From Streptomyces alkaliterrae (GTDB taxonomy: Bacteria > Actinomycetota > Actinomycetes > Streptomycetales > Streptomycetaceae), in the NCBI RefSeq assembly GCF_007097205.2, contig NZ_VJYK02000008.1, forward strand, positions 1-43,498: DNA of 43,498 bases. Reading direction: 5' to 3'. The notes under the pieces are model-generated. The model worked only from the letters and a program-made list of their open reading frames with translations. It made no database searches and was not told the DNA's origin. Of this stretch, positions 23,736-33,800 are shown piece after piece (position 1 is the stretch's first letter; every line of letters begins with the position of its first letter). Made by a program: the position numbers and the translations under genes.

Positions 23736-24129
23736 TGATTTACACCACGTCGACCTGGGTAGGGGCTACGAGAATCGCGGCGGCGACTCTCCTCGGTGTG
23801 GGCGACCATACGCGAATCGGACCGGGCGTCGCAGTCCGCGTCCGGTTTGCCCCCAGGCCGCGCCGGGACGGACCGGTGCGAACGTCGCATAGTGCCCCGC
23901 TTTGGCGGGTTCGCCGTGTGTCAGCGGCTCGCGTCCACCTCGTCCGGCCGCCTGGAAGGGACACCGTGCACCGGACGGTCGATCCTGGCAGAGTGGACCC
24001 CCACCCGGCGGCGATCCACCCGACCGGGAACGAATCGGACGTCGACGGCGTTGACGTGGACGTCGGTGTCCGGCGTACGCCGGCGCCGCGACACCTACCG
24101 GAACGGACTCAGGGGGAGGAGGAGGCTCG
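23736..24129. other. divergent intergenic region, ftsE / small zinc-ribbon gene
   Basis: 394 bases expected to hold two divergent promoters. Toward the plus-strand gene I see TTGACG near 24052 with CGTACG 17 bases on, a weak pair. A perfect 14-bp palindrome CCGGCGTACGCCGG at 24070-24083 overlaps this -10 position. No coding region of its own is convincing. Confidence 0.4.
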
Positions 24130-24324
24130 ATGACCTGCGACCGACTGGTGTGCGCCAACTGCGCGGGGCCGGTCAGCGAGGCCCGCTGCGCGGTCTGCCG
24201 CGCCGAGCGGGACCGCCGGCACCGGCAGGGCCCCTTGATCTCCCTCACCCCCGCGACGTTGCTGGCGCTGCTGCTCACGCTGCTCGCGGTGGCCCTGCTG
24301 GCCCACCAGGCCGCCGGCACGTAG
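24130..24324 (+). CDS. small zinc-ribbon membrane protein
   Basis: 64-residue protein with two CxxC pairs (Cys8/Cys11 in CANC and Cys20/Cys23 in CAVC) forming a likely zinc ribbon, a short basic stretch (RAERDRRHRQG), and one C-terminal membrane span (about 40-60, LTPATLLALLLTLLAVALL). The strong GGGGGAGGAGGAGG ribosome-binding site and the clean domain layout argue that it is real. It seems conserved in streptomycetes next to ftsEX (memory). Function unknown; could be a membrane-tethered adaptor. Confidence 0.75.
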   Translation: MTCDRLVCANCAGPVSEARCAVCRAERDRRHRQGPLISLTPATLLALLLTLLAVALLAHQAAGT

Positions 24325-24349
24325 GCCGCCGGCACGCGGCGCATACACA

Positions 24350-24392
24350 AGAGGCCGGGTTCGGACACTGGCTGTGTCCGAACCCGGCCTCT
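24350..24392. terminator. bidirectional terminator
   Basis: Perfect 19-bp stem (24350-24368 with 24374-24392), loop TGGCT, between the convergent zinc-ribbon gene and the sortase-substrate gene. Confidence 0.8.
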
Positions 24393-24500
24393 GCGTACGT
24401 GCCTCTGTGCGACGTCGTCGGCGGGCCGCCTCACGCCAACCCGCCGACGTCACCGGCATGTGCCACGGTCAAACGCCGTGGCGCCACACGAAGTGGTGAA

Positions 24501-25136
24501 TCAGGCGGCCGCGGCGCCACCGCGCGCCATCAGACGCGGCAGCAGACGGAAGCCGACACCACCGGCGATCATCGTCGCGGCGCCGACCACCAGGAAGGTG
24601 GTCTCCATGGCGCCGGTCTCGGCGAGCTCGTCCTGCTTCTCCTGACCGCCCTGCGGGGCGGGCTTCTGCGGCGTGGTGATCTGGTCCTTGCCACCGGAGT
24701 TCGGAGCGGTGCCGTCAGGCGCCGTGGAACCGTCCGGGTTCGGGCCACCCGGCTCGCCCGGCTTGCCCGGCTTACCCGGCTCGGTGGGCTTACCCGGCTC
24801 GGTGGGCTCCGGCTCCGGGTTCGTGGGCTCGGGCTCCGGGTTCGTCGGCTCCGGCTCCGGGTTCGTGGGCTCCGGCTCCGGGTTCGTCGGCTCCGGCTCC
24901 GGCTCCGACTCGGTGGGCTCCGGCTCCGGGTCGCCCGGGATGTCGGTGTCGTCAGTCTCCTCCGGGTCGTCCGGAATCTCCGGCACCTCCGGGGCGTCGT
25001 TGCCGAGAACGGTGTCGACGGCGTCCGACACCGGGTTGGCCTGGGCCACACCGGCGACGGTCAGCGAAAGGCCCGCGGCGAACACGGCACCGGCCGCGAT
25101 CCGCGCGATGCGCACACGCGTCTTGTTATTGGTCAC
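24501..25136 (-). CDS. sortase-anchored surface protein with Pro/Glu repeats (LAETG)
   Basis: 211-residue exported protein. Signal peptide about 1-33 ending AQA-NP. The middle is acidic and disordered, with four exact TNPEPEP heptads at 84-111 and later GKP/GEP repeats, suited to span the cell wall. The C-terminus has a complete sorting signal: LAETG at 171-175, a hydrophobic span (FLVVGAATMIAGGVGF) and a positive tail (RLLPRLMARGG). LAxTG is the motif used by class E sortases of Streptomyces. The middle has no recognised domain, so the exposed function is unknown. I prefer the GTG at 25136 (GGGGG 9 bases upstream) over the TTG six bases earlier, which sits too near it. Confidence 0.85.
   Translation of the reverse strand: MTNNKTRVRIARIAAGAVFAAGLSLTVAGVAQANPVSDAVDTVLGNDAPEVPEIPDDPEETDDTDIPGDPEPEPTESEPEPEPTNPEPEPTNPEPEPTNPEPEPTNPEPEPTEPGKPTEPGKPGKPGEPGGPNPDGSTAPDGTAPNSGGKDQITTPQKPAPQGGQEKQDELAETGAMETTFLVVGAATMIAGGVGFRLLPRLMARGGAAAA
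24804..24887 (-). repeat. four 21-bp tandem repeats inside the surface-protein gene
   Basis: Four 21-bp units coding TNPEPEP, differing only at a few third positions. Copy number may vary between strains by slippage or recombination. Confidence 0.85.
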
Positions 25137-25142
25137 TACCAA

Positions 25143-25460
25143 CTACCCCCAGTAGCTGTGTCTTTGTCATGGTTCGGCGTTGCCGAGCCGGCCCCGCGAC
25201 GGGGGGACACACCCTGAAAGGCCGAGCCCTGAGACGGGCCGGGACAGTTGAAGACGCCCCCCGCGTACACGCACGATGCCAGGCACACGCCTGCCGAGCG
25301 AACAGCTTTGCCAGTAAAGACTGCAGCGTCAAGCGAGGTCCGGGCGAAATGTCCGCAGTGGGCGATCGGTTGGCGTCACGGACGGACGGGTGTGAGGGAT
25401 TCGACACACAAACCCCATCAAGCCGACACCTGTTGACTCGCCCGTCTCACTCGGGGCACG
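25143..25460. other. intergenic, upstream of the surface-protein gene
   Basis: 318 bases. On the minus strand a TTGACG lies near 25337, about 200 bases before the surface-protein start, with only weak -10 candidates after it, so a long leader is possible; it includes a short hairpin CCCCG-TCG-CGGGG near 25200. Nothing else recognised. Confidence 0.3.
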
Positions 25461-26108
25461 TCAGCCCGGGTCGCGGAGCCAGTCGTGGTCGGCGGCGATC
25501 CGCACGGCGTCGACGGACGTGCGGGCGGCCAGCTTCCGGACCGCGGCGCTGAGATGGTTGCGCACGGTCCCGACGGTGAGACTCAACTCCCGTGCGATGT
25601 CGGCGGTGTCGGCGCCCGTCGCGACGCGCCGCAGGATCTGGCGCTCCCGCCCGCTGAGCGGGCTGCGGCCGATCCGCCGTGCAGCCCGCAGCACTTCGGG
25701 ATCGCCGACCGCATGCCCGGCGGCCACCGCGTGCACCCCGGCGACCAGGTCGGCGAAGGGCAGCCCGGTGTGCACGTAGCCGGCCGCGCCGGCCAGCAGC
25801 GCGCTGCGCACCTGGCCCGGTCCTGGCGCGCCGCCGAACACCACCAGCGAACGGCAGCCGGGGACGGCCAGTCGGAGCGCGTGGATCGTGTCGATGCCGT
25901 CCCCGCAGGGCGGTTCCCGCCCGTCGGCGGCGCCGGGGAGCCGGGTGCTGATGAGCGCCACCTCGGGGCCGCATACCCGTGCGGCGGACACCGCCTCCTG
26001 GCCGGACGCGGCCTGCGCCACCACCTTGACGCCGTCCTCCAGCCCCAGCGCCGCGGCGATCGCCTCCCGCAGCATCCGCTGCTCGCCGGCCACCAGCGCT
26101 CTGGTCAT
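25461..26108 (-). CDS. NarL/LuxR-type regulator with degenerate receiver domain
   Basis: 215-residue DNA-binding regulator. The C-terminal LuxR helix-turn-helix is normal (LSGRERQILRRVATGADTAD, IARELSLTVGTVRNHLSAAV). The N-terminal receiver keeps the fold but lacks the phosphorylation chemistry: the acidic pair is Gly8-Glu9 (VAGEQ), the phospho-Asp position is Ser54 (ALISTRLPG), and the conserved Lys is replaced (GYVHTGLP). It therefore probably does not respond to a histidine kinase and may bind a ligand or act constitutively; no kinase gene is adjacent. Monocistronic, between the surface-protein gene and prfB. Confidence 0.87.
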   Translation of the reverse strand: MTRALVAGEQRMLREAIAAALGLEDGVKVVAQAASGQEAVSAARVCGPEVALISTRLPGAADGREPPCGDGIDTIHALRLAVPGCRSLVVFGGAPGPGQVRSALLAGAAGYVHTGLPFADLVAGVHAVAAGHAVGDPEVLRAARRIGRSPLSGRERQILRRVATGADTADIARELSLTVGTVRNHLSAAVRKLAARTSVDAVRIAADHDWLRDPG

Positions 26109-26228
26109 GCGGTGCTCCCTCCGCCAAGCGGTCAGTCCGCAGATGCAGATGCGCGAGGGGCGGGAAGAGTTGTACGCGAAGCCGCCCCGGGCGTGTGGTG
26201 TCGCACGGGGCGGGGCGGGCCAGCGGGC

Positions 26229-27344
26229 TCAGCCGGCCGTCTGCTCCTGCTGCTTGCGCCAGCGGATGCCGGCCTCCAGGAAGCCGTCGATGTCGCCGTC
26301 CAGCACCGACTGCGGGTTGCCGACCTCGTGCTCCGTCCGCAGGTCCTTGACCATCTGGTACGGCTGGAGGACGTAGGAGCGCATCTGGTTGCCCCAGGAG
26401 TTGCCGCCGTCGCCCTTGAGGGCGTTCATCTTGGCCTGCTCCTCCTCGCGGCGGCGCGCGAGCAGCCGGGCCTGGAGGACGCGCAGCGCGGCGGCGCGGT
26501 TCTGGATCTGGGACTTCTCGTTCTGGCAGGAGACGACGATGCCGGTGGGGATGTGCGTCATGCGCACGGCGGAGTCGGTGGTGTTCACCGACTGGCCACC
26601 CGGGCCGGAGGACCGGAAGACGTCGATCCGCAGCTCGTTCTCGGGGATCTCGATGTGGTCCATCTGCTCCACGACGGGCAGCACCTCGACGCCGGCGAAC
26701 GACGTCTGGCGGCGGCCCTGGTTGTCGAAGGGCGAGATGCGGACCATGCGGTGGGTGCCCTGCTCGACGGAGAGCGTGCCGTAGGCGTAGGGCGCCTTCA
26801 CGGTGAAGGTGGTGGACTTGATGCCCGCCTCCTCCGCGTAGGAGGTGTCCAGGATCTCGGTGGGGTAGCCGCGCCGCTCGGCCCAGCGCAGGTACATGCG
26901 CTGCAGCTGCTCGGCGAAGTCCGCCGCGTCGACGCCGCCGGCCTCGGCGCGCACGGAGACCATCGCCTCCCGCTCGTCGTACTCGCCGGAGAGCAGCGTG
27001 CGCACCTCCAGCTCGTCGACGGACTTGCGGACGGAGGCCAGCTCGGCCTCGGCCTCGTTCCGCGCGTCGGCGTCGTCCTCCGAGTCGGCCAGCTCGAACA
27101 GGACCTCCAGGTCCTCGATGCGGCCGTGCAGCTCCTCGACCTTGCGCAGCTGCCCCTGGAGGAAGGAGAGCTTGCTGTTGACCTGCTGCGCCTTGTCGGG
27201 GTCGTCCCACAGGGAGGGGTCGGCCGCCTGCTCTTCGAGCGCGGCGATGTCAGCCCTCATCCTGTCGAGGTCGAGAACGGCCTCGATCGACTCCATGGTG
27301 GAGGAGAGGGACTTCAGAGCTTCGGATGCATCGACGACTGCCAC
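26229..27344 (-). CDS. prfB: peptide chain release factor 2
   Basis: 371-residue RF2, reading UGA and UAA stops. The codon-recognition tripeptide is SPF at 204-206 ([14 protein letters not shown]) and the peptidyl hydrolysis motif is GGQ at 249-251 ([14 protein letters not shown]). The frame is continuous: there is no internal UGA or programmed +1 shift near codon 25, unlike E. coli. The GTG start ([13 protein letters not shown]) matches other streptomycete RF2s, but GGAGG is only one base from it, an unusually tight spacing; an ATG at residue 17 is an alternative. The kinase gene ends 28 bases upstream, so they could be co-transcribed. Confidence 0.95.
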   Translation of the reverse strand: MAVVDASEALKSLSSTMESIEAVLDLDRMRADIAALEEQAADPSLWDDPDKAQQVNSKLSFLQGQLRKVEELHGRIEDLEVLFELADSEDDADARNEAEAELASVRKSVDELEVRTLLSGEYDEREAMVSVRAEAGGVDAADFAEQLQRMYLRWAERRGYPTEILDTSYAEEAGIKSTTFTVKAPYAYGTLSVEQGTHRMVRISPFDNQGRRQTSFAGVEVLPVVEQMDHIEIPENELRIDVFRSSGPGGQSVNTTDSAVRMTHIPTGIVVSCQNEKSQIQNRAAALRVLQARLLARRREEEQAKMNALKGDGGNSWGNQMRSYVLQPYQMVKDLRTEHEVGNPQSVLDGDIDGFLEAGIRWRKQQEQTAG

Positions 27345-27372
27345 GCCTCCAGCCTAACGGTTAACGGCCCGG

Positions 27373-28575
27373 TCACGGTGTGGGCTGTTCGACGGCCGGC
27401 GGCGTGGGCTCGTCGCCGCCGCCGAAGGCCAGCCAGCCGCCCAGTCCGATGCCGACCGCGGCAGCCGTCCCGGCGGCGACGATCCGCAGCCGGCGGCGGC
27501 GCTCGGCAGCCCGGTGACGGGCGGAGCCGGCGCGCGGCTGGCCGGGGGCGCGGGGCGCGCGGGCGGTGCCGTGCGCGCCGCCCGCCAGTTCCTCGACGGC
27601 CGGGACACGCATGCTGGTGTGCGTCTCGCGGTTGGCCGAGTCGGGGTCGGGTCCGCCGTGGACCAGCGGCACGGCGCCGCTGGCGGGCGGGTGGATGTGT
27701 CCGGCCGGCTCGGCGGCGCCGACGGGTTCGTGGGCGGGCTCGGGCTCCGGCTCGTCGATCTCCAGGGCGGGCATCCCGGCGAGCGCGGGCGACATCTCCC
27801 GCAGTCTGGCGGCCACCTCGCCGGCGCGCAGCCGGGACGCGGGCCCCTTGGCCAGGCACTGGTGGATCAGCCGCCACAGCTCGTCGGGCACGCCGGGCAA
27901 CGGGGCGACGGTCTCGGTGACGTGCCGGCGCAGCACCGCCCCGGGATGGCCGCCGCCGAACGGGGTGAAGCCGGCCAGCATCTCGTAGAGCACGGTGGCC
28001 AGGGCGTAGATGTCGACGGCCGCGCGGGGCGGCAGTCCCTCGACGATCTCGGGCGCCACGTAGTCGGGGGTGCCGACGACCCGGCTGCCCCCGCGCGCGG
28101 GCTCGTCGATGAGCTTCGCGACGCCGAAGTCGGTGAGCAGCGCGGACCGGGTGGCCTCGTCGAGCAGGATGTTCTCCGGCTTGACGTCGCGGTGGACGTA
28201 GCCGGCGGCGTGGGCGGCGGCCAGCGCGTCGGCGATGTCGGCGGCGATGGAGACGGCGGCCCGGGGCGGCAGTCGCCGTTCCCGGTCGAGCAGGCTGCGC
28301 AGGTCGGTGCCGCGCACCAGGTCCATGACCAGGGCGAGGTCGTTGCCGTCGACGACGAGGTCACGGACGCCGACGACGTGCGGGTGGTCGAGGCTGACCA
28401 GCGCGGCCCGCTCCTGGACGAAGCGGCCGACGAGATCCTGGTCGGCGGAGAGGTCGTCGCGCAGCAGCTTGATGGCCACCTGGCCGTCGGGGCCCGAGCC
28501 CAGCCACACCGTGCCGGCGCTGCCGCGTCCCAGGATCTGGTGAGCGGTGTAACGACTGCCGATCTTCCGTGCCAT
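27373..28575 (-). CDS. membrane Ser/Thr protein kinase (Hanks type, PkaB-like)
   Basis: 400-residue eukaryotic-type kinase. Gly-rich loop GRGSAGTV at 16-23, catalytic Lys36, HRDVKPEN with Asp130, DFG at 149-151, and the APE segment TPDYVAPEIVEG. After the kinase domain (about 8-265) comes an acidic, proline-rich linker, then a cluster of arginines (RRRRLR) and one membrane span at about 362-385, with a very short outside tail (GGGDEPTPPAVEQPTP). So it has essentially no sensor domain outside. Lies between prfB and a paralogous kinase; synteny matches the pkaA-pkaB pair of S. coelicolor (memory). Confidence 0.92.
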   Translation of the reverse strand: MARKIGSRYTAHQILGRGSAGTVWLGSGPDGQVAIKLLRDDLSADQDLVGRFVQERAALVSLDHPHVVGVRDLVVDGNDLALVMDLVRGTDLRSLLDRERRLPPRAAVSIAADIADALAAAHAAGYVHRDVKPENILLDEATRSALLTDFGVAKLIDEPARGGSRVVGTPDYVAPEIVEGLPPRAAVDIYALATVLYEMLAGFTPFGGGHPGAVLRRHVTETVAPLPGVPDELWRLIHQCLAKGPASRLRAGEVAARLREMSPALAGMPALEIDEPEPEPAHEPVGAAEPAGHIHPPASGAVPLVHGGPDPDSANRETHTSMRVPAVEELAGGAHGTARAPRAPGQPRAGSARHRAAERRRRLRIVAAGTAAAVGIGLGGWLAFGGGDEPTPPAVEQPTP

Positions 28576-28750
28576 GGCGACAAAGCTACGCGCCGAGCGG
28601 GGTCGGCCGGAGGGCTGTTGGCGTGAACTGTCACTTGTGTACGGGAAAAAGCCCCGCAGATGTCGACAAATCTCCTCACCGACCGTCAGCCGATCGGCGC
28701 AACGCGCGCCGGGCCCGTGCGCGGCCGCCTGGCCTGGTCCCGCCGCCCGG

Positions 28751-30472
28751 TCAGACCGAGCCGGCGACGCGGTCCCTGACCACGTTGAACCAGTCGACCA
28801 TCGTCTCCCAGAAGCCCCTGCCCTGGGCGACCCACTCGGGAACGGGGGTGAAGTTCCAGACCAGCGCCACGGTCGCGGCCAGGATCAGCACCATGAACAG
28901 ACAGCCCTTGAGGCAGCCGAGGCCGGGGATTCGCATCGGGTTGGCGCCGCGCTGCCGGGACCGGCGCGGCTCGGGCGCCGGCGGCGGGTCGTAGCGGCGG
29001 GGCTCCGGGCGGCGCGGTTCCTGCCGACGCGGTTCCGGGCGACGCGGTTCCGGGCGGTGGCGCGGTTCGGCGCGGCGTGACTCCGGCTGGTGGGGCGCCG
29101 CGTGACGCTGGTCGGCGGCCGGGTCGTAGCCCTGCTGGTACGGCTGGTACTGCTGGGGCTGGTAGTGCTGCTGGTACTGCTGCTGCGGGGGTGGCGGCTG
29201 GTGCCGGGGCTGCGGCTGGGGCGCGGGCTGGCGACGCGGGCGGCGGCGCAGTGGGTCGTCGTCCGGAGTCAGCGGCTGGTACTGGGTCTGCTCGTTGCGG
29301 TCGCGGGCGGCCCGCATCTGGCTCTGCCAGGGGTGCGGGTCGCCGCCCTGAGCGGCGCCCGCGCCCTGTCCCGCGGCCTGGCCGTCGGGCAGCGGGGGCA
29401 TCACGGCCGTCCGGCCGTCGACGCCGCCGGTGGCGGGCAGCACGCTGGTCGGGTCGGCGTCCGGACCGGTCGCGGGCAGCACGCTGGTGGCGGCGTTCGG
29501 GTCGTGGCCGGCGCCCGCGGGCAGCACCTGCGTGGGGTCGGCGTCACCGGCCGCCCGTCCGGCGCCCGCCGCGCCCAGCAGGGCACCGACGCCGAGCGCG
29601 GCGGCCCGCGCCGCCTCGTCCGCGTCCGGGGAGAGACCGGCGGCGACCGTGCGCAGCGCCCGGGCGAGGTCGTCGGCGCTCGGCCGCTCCTCCGGCCGCT
29701 TGCGCAGACAGCGCTCGACGACCGTCCACAGCGGATCGGGGGTGTGCTCGGGGCGCTGCGGGGTCTCCGTCAGATGCCGGTGCAGCACCTCGATCGTCGT
29801 CCCACCGCCGAACGGCGGACGGCCGCTGACCAGCTCGTACAGCAGGATGCCGGCGCCGTAGACGTCCACCGCCGGGGTCTGCTGCCGGCCCTCGGCGGAC
29901 TCCGGGGCCACGTAGGCGGGGGTGCCGACGAACTCGTGGGTGCGGGTGATGCCGGGTGAGTCGGCGAGCCGTGCGATGCCGAAGTCCGTGAGCATCGGAC
30001 GCATGCCGTCCGGACCGTCGGCGAGCAGCACGTTGGCGGGCTTGAGGTCCCGGTGGATGACGCCGTCGGCGTGGCTTGCGGCGAGCGCGTCGGCGATCTG
30101 CGCCGTCAGCAGCGCGGCGCCGACGGCCGAGAAGGGGCCGTTCTCCCGCAGGTAGCGGTGCAGGTCCGGGCCGTCGACGAGATCCATGACCAGGGCGAGC
30201 AGATCGCCCTCGACCACCAGGTCGCGCACCCGGACGATGTTGGCGTGGGTCAGGCGCAGCAGCACCGAGCGCTCGCGGAGGAAGCGCATGACCACGTCCG
30301 GGTCGCTCGCCAGCTCCTCCTTGAGCACCTTGATGGCCACCGACTCGCCGGGCTCGCCCGGGACGGCCGCCTCGGCGCCCGCGGCCTCCCGCTGCCGGGC
30401 CCGCCACACGGTGCCCGTGGCACCGCGTCCCAGCGGCTCCTCGAGCAGGTACTTGCTGCCTACCGGCCGCAC
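28751..30472 (-). CDS. pkaA: membrane Ser/Thr protein kinase (PkaA-like)
   Basis: 573-residue Hanks-type kinase starting VRPVGSKYLLEEPLGRGAT. Gly loop 15-22, Lys48, HRDLKPAN with Asp142, DFG 163-165, APE in TPAYVAPESAEG. A small insert rich in Ala/Glu precedes the catalytic Lys. Between kinase domain and membrane are four Thr-x-Val-Leu/Met motifs (T314, T329, T342, T355), then a long Gln/Pro/Arg-rich stretch with PQPQPRHQPPPPQQQYQQ and repeated RRPEPRR, and one span at about 524-541 with a 30-residue aromatic tail outside. Start is GTG with CAGGGAG upstream. Divergent from an FHA-domain ATPase gene, a likely partner. Confidence 0.92.
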   Translation of the reverse strand: MRPVGSKYLLEEPLGRGATGTVWRARQREAAGAEAAVPGEPGESVAIKVLKEELASDPDVVMRFLRERSVLLRLTHANIVRVRDLVVEGDLLALVMDLVDGPDLHRYLRENGPFSAVGAALLTAQIADALAASHADGVIHRDLKPANVLLADGPDGMRPMLTDFGIARLADSPGITRTHEFVGTPAYVAPESAEGRQQTPAVDVYGAGILLYELVSGRPPFGGGTTIEVLHRHLTETPQRPEHTPDPLWTVVERCLRKRPEERPSADDLARALRTVAAGLSPDADEAARAAALGVGALLGAAGAGRAAGDADPTQVLPAGAGHDPNAATSVLPATGPDADPTSVLPATGGVDGRTAVMPPLPDGQAAGQGAGAAQGGDPHPWQSQMRAARDRNEQTQYQPLTPDDDPLRRRPRRQPAPQPQPRHQPPPPQQQYQQHYQPQQYQPYQQGYDPAADQRHAAPHQPESRRAEPRHRPEPRRPEPRRQEPRRPEPRRYDPPPAPEPRRSRQRGANPMRIPGLGCLKGCLFMVLILAATVALVWNFTPVPEWVAQGRGFWETMVDWFNVVRDRVAGSV

Positions 30473-30837
30473 GTCATCGGCTCCCTGATCGTGATCAACG
30501 CTCTGCGGCGTGCTTCCACCGCGGGACGGGGACCGCGCCCCGACGGTCCGTCCGCTCCACTTTAGGGCCTGCCCTGGGGCCGGGGCGTGCTCGGACGTCC
30601 GGCTCCACGGGCAGCTAGACGTGCGCGGCGCCGGATTGGTTGCCGCCGTCGACGGTCGGCTGCGGGCGGTGGGAGCGGGGTGACGGTAAGTGGTGTGAAC
30701 TCCGCCACATATGATCAACCAGCCGCCGGTGACCGACCAGTCAAGATCACTGAGTGGCGGTCGAGTCACCAAACGTACCTGGCGGGTGGGAGGATGCTCC
30801 CACGGTCTGGCGCATGGTTTACGAACCGGGAGGGGCG
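30473..30837. other. divergent intergenic region, kinase / FHA-ATPase
   Basis: 365 bases carrying promoters for two divergent genes. On the plus strand TATGAT at about 30711 is a good -10 but its -35 is poor. A 7-bp inverted repeat GTGGGAG-GATG-CTCCCAC at 30786-30803 lies in the leader of the FHA gene, 35 bases before the ATG; it may be an operator or an mRNA hairpin. Confidence 0.4.
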
Positions 30838-33800
30838 ATGCCGAACCAGATCCGGCTCACTGTCCTCGGGCCGCGTGGCGGCGGACGAGCGGGCGCGGCG
30901 GGCGGCGGCGACCGCGCGCCACGGGACTGCGACGTCATCGTCACCGCTCCCCCGGGCACCGTGCTGGCCGCGATCGCCGGTGGGCTCGGCGCGGCGCTGG
31001 CCGCCGCGACCGGTCCGGGCGGCGAGGGCGGCGGGCAGCCGGCCTCCGGCGGCGAGACGGTCGCCGTCTACGCCGGTGGGCGGCGGCTCGACCCGCAGCG
31101 GCAGGTCGTCGGCGAACCGCCGCTGGTCGACGGCGCGGTGATCTCCCTGCACGGGCCTGCCGACGAGCCCGCCTCGCCGACCCCGGGCGGGCTGCGCCTG
31201 GAGGCGGTGGCCGGCCCGGACTCCGGCGGCGTGTACCTGCTGCACGCGGGCCGGGTGCGGATAGGGCGTTCCGCCGAGGCCGACGTGGTGCTCGACGATC
31301 CGGACGTCTCCCGGCTGCACTGTGTGGTGGCGGTGGCCGCCGACGGCGGGGTGTCCGTCGCGGACCTGGGTTCGACCAACGGCACCACGGTCGACGGGGT
31401 GCCGGTCGGGGAGCGGCTTGCGGCGTTGCCGCCGGGCGCGGCGCTGCGGGTCGGGGAGTCGGTACTGCGGTTGTGTGTCGGCGCGCGTCCCGCCGACGAG
31501 CGCCTTGCCCCCACGCCGGAGGCCGGCTTGCACACCGGTGCGGACCCGGGCGCGCACACCGGCGCCCGGCCCGGCGGCCACGGCTCGTACGGCACCCACG
31601 GTTCCGGGCTCGTGCCCGGCGCCGCCACCCCGCCCCCGCCGGGCGGTGAGGCCTCGGCGACCGGACCGGGACCGGACGGCGTCGAGCAGCGCGGACGGGG
31701 CTTGGCCGCGTGGGCGCGTCGCTGGGGCGCACGCCCCGGGCGCGTCGATCCGCCGCACCCCCGCGCGCACAGCGCGACACCGCCCGCGCCGGACGCCGCG
31801 ACGCCGCACACTCCGCGCGCACCGCACGGCGGCCCACCCGTCGGACCCGGCCTTCCACTGCCACCGCCGTCCGACGAGCCCCGCAGCGGCCGCTGGCCGG
31901 ACGCGGCCGAACTGCTGCTCACCGCGCTGGACGGCGGCCCGCGCCTGTGGGAGCGCGGCCCTGGGCATCCGGACGCGCTGACCGTCCGGCTGGGCACCGC
32001 GCACCGCGCGCCGCGGCACCCGTCCGGGCGCACCTCGGCCGTGCCGCTGACCGTGGGGCTGCGGGAGGTCGGCTCGCTGGGGTTGGCCGGGCCGCGCGCC
32101 CGGCTGCTCGGCCTGACGCGTTCGGTGTTGGCGCAGCTCACCGCCCTGCACCCGCCGAGCGCGCTGGAGGTCGTGGTGCTGGCCGCCGGGCGGGGGCGCC
32201 GGGTGCGGGACTGGACGTGGCTCGGTTGGCTGCCGCATCCGCGCCCTGAGCACGGGCAGGACTGCCGGCTGCTGTTCGGCTTCGACCGCGAGCAGGCCAC
32301 CGCCCGTACGGACGAGTTGGTGCGCCGGCTGGAGGACGGCCCGCTGGGCGCCGACTGGGCGACGGCCGAACCGGCGGCGGTACGGGCCGCCGCGCAGGCC
32401 TATCGGGGGCCGGCCACGGTGCTGGTGGTGGACGGCGATCCGGGCGCGGCCGCGCTGCGCGAGACGGTCGCCCGGCTCACCGCCACGGGAGCGGCCGCCG
32501 GCGTGCACGTGCTGTGTCTGACGGAGACGCCGCCGGCCACGCCGTCCTCGCCGGTGGCCGAGACGTTGTCCGCCGCGTACTCGGCGTTTCCGGCGTTCCG
32601 GGGCTGCGGCGCGGTGGCGTTGCTGAGCGGGGCGGTGGCGACCGCCGTGCGGCTGGTGCGCCGTGGTGGCGATCCCGGTGGCGAGCTGGCCACGGTGGAC
32701 GGGGTGTCGGCGGCGTGGGCGCAGCGCTTCGCGCGGGCGTTGGCGCCGGCGCGGGAGTCGTCGGGGGCGCTGCCCGCGGCCGACCGGCCGGCCGCCGCGC
32801 TGCCGTCGAGCGCCCGGCTGCTCGACGAGTTGGGGCTGGCCCGGGCTACTCCGGCAGCGCTGCGGGCGCGTTGGGCGTCGGTCGCCGACCGGTCGGGCGG
32901 CGCCGGGGTGGTGTTCGGCGCCGGTCGGCGCGGGCCGGTCACCGCCGATCTGGCCGTCGACCGCAGCCATCTGCTCGTGAGCGGCACCGCGGGCAGCGGC
33001 AAGACGGAGTTGCTGTGTTCGCTGGCCGCCTCGCTGTGCGCCTTCGACCGGCCGGACCGGCTGGCGCTGGTGCTCGTCGACGGGCGGGACGGCGGCGGGG
33101 ACGGTGAGGGCCGGGGGCTGATGGCGTGCGCGGAGCTGCCGCACGCCACGACGTATCTGCCGGCCGGCGATCCGGTGCGGATGCGCGCGTTCGCCCAGGC
33201 GCTCAGCGCGGAACTGAAGCGTCGCGCCGAACTGTTCAACGGTCGCGCCTACGAGGAGTGGGCGCGTGCGAACGGCGCGGGGGCGCGCGGGTACGAGGCG
33301 GGCGCACGCGAGGCGGGCGACGCCGAGGATCCGCAGGACCGGGCGACTGCCCGGATCGGCCGGCAGGGCGCGGCCCGGCCGCAGCCGGTTCCCGGTCCGG
33401 ACAGCGACCGGGGCACGCTGCGGCTGCGCCCCGCGGCCTCCCGACCCGCCGCCAACGGCGAGGTCGCGCCGGTCGACGGGCCGCCGCCCCGGCTGGTGGT
33501 GCTGGTCGACGACTTCGACGCGCTGGTCGATCCGGCGCTGGGCAACCCGGGTCGCCCGGCGGCCGGTTCGGTGGTCCGCGCGCTGGAGTCCGTCGCCCGG
33601 GACGGCGCCCGGCTGGGCGTGCACCTGGTCGCCGCGACCGGGCGGCCGGACCGCACCGCGCAGACCCTCACCGACCAGGGTGCCGCACTGCGCGTCTCGC
33701 TGGACGGCGAACCGGGCGACGAGGAGCACCAGGTGGGCCGGGGTGTGCTGCACCGGCCGGACGGCACGGCGGTGCCGTTCCAGGGGGCCCGCGTCACCGG

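Noticed and set aside
24804..24887. Regular 21-bp repeats as a possible CRISPR array
   Set aside because: Units are contiguous without spacers and code TNPEPEP in frame within a surface-protein gene; no cas genes in the window.
26229..27344. Programmed +1 frameshift in prfB
   Set aside because: The frame is continuous from the start through SPF and GGQ, with no in-frame UGA or slippery CUU-UGA near codon 25.
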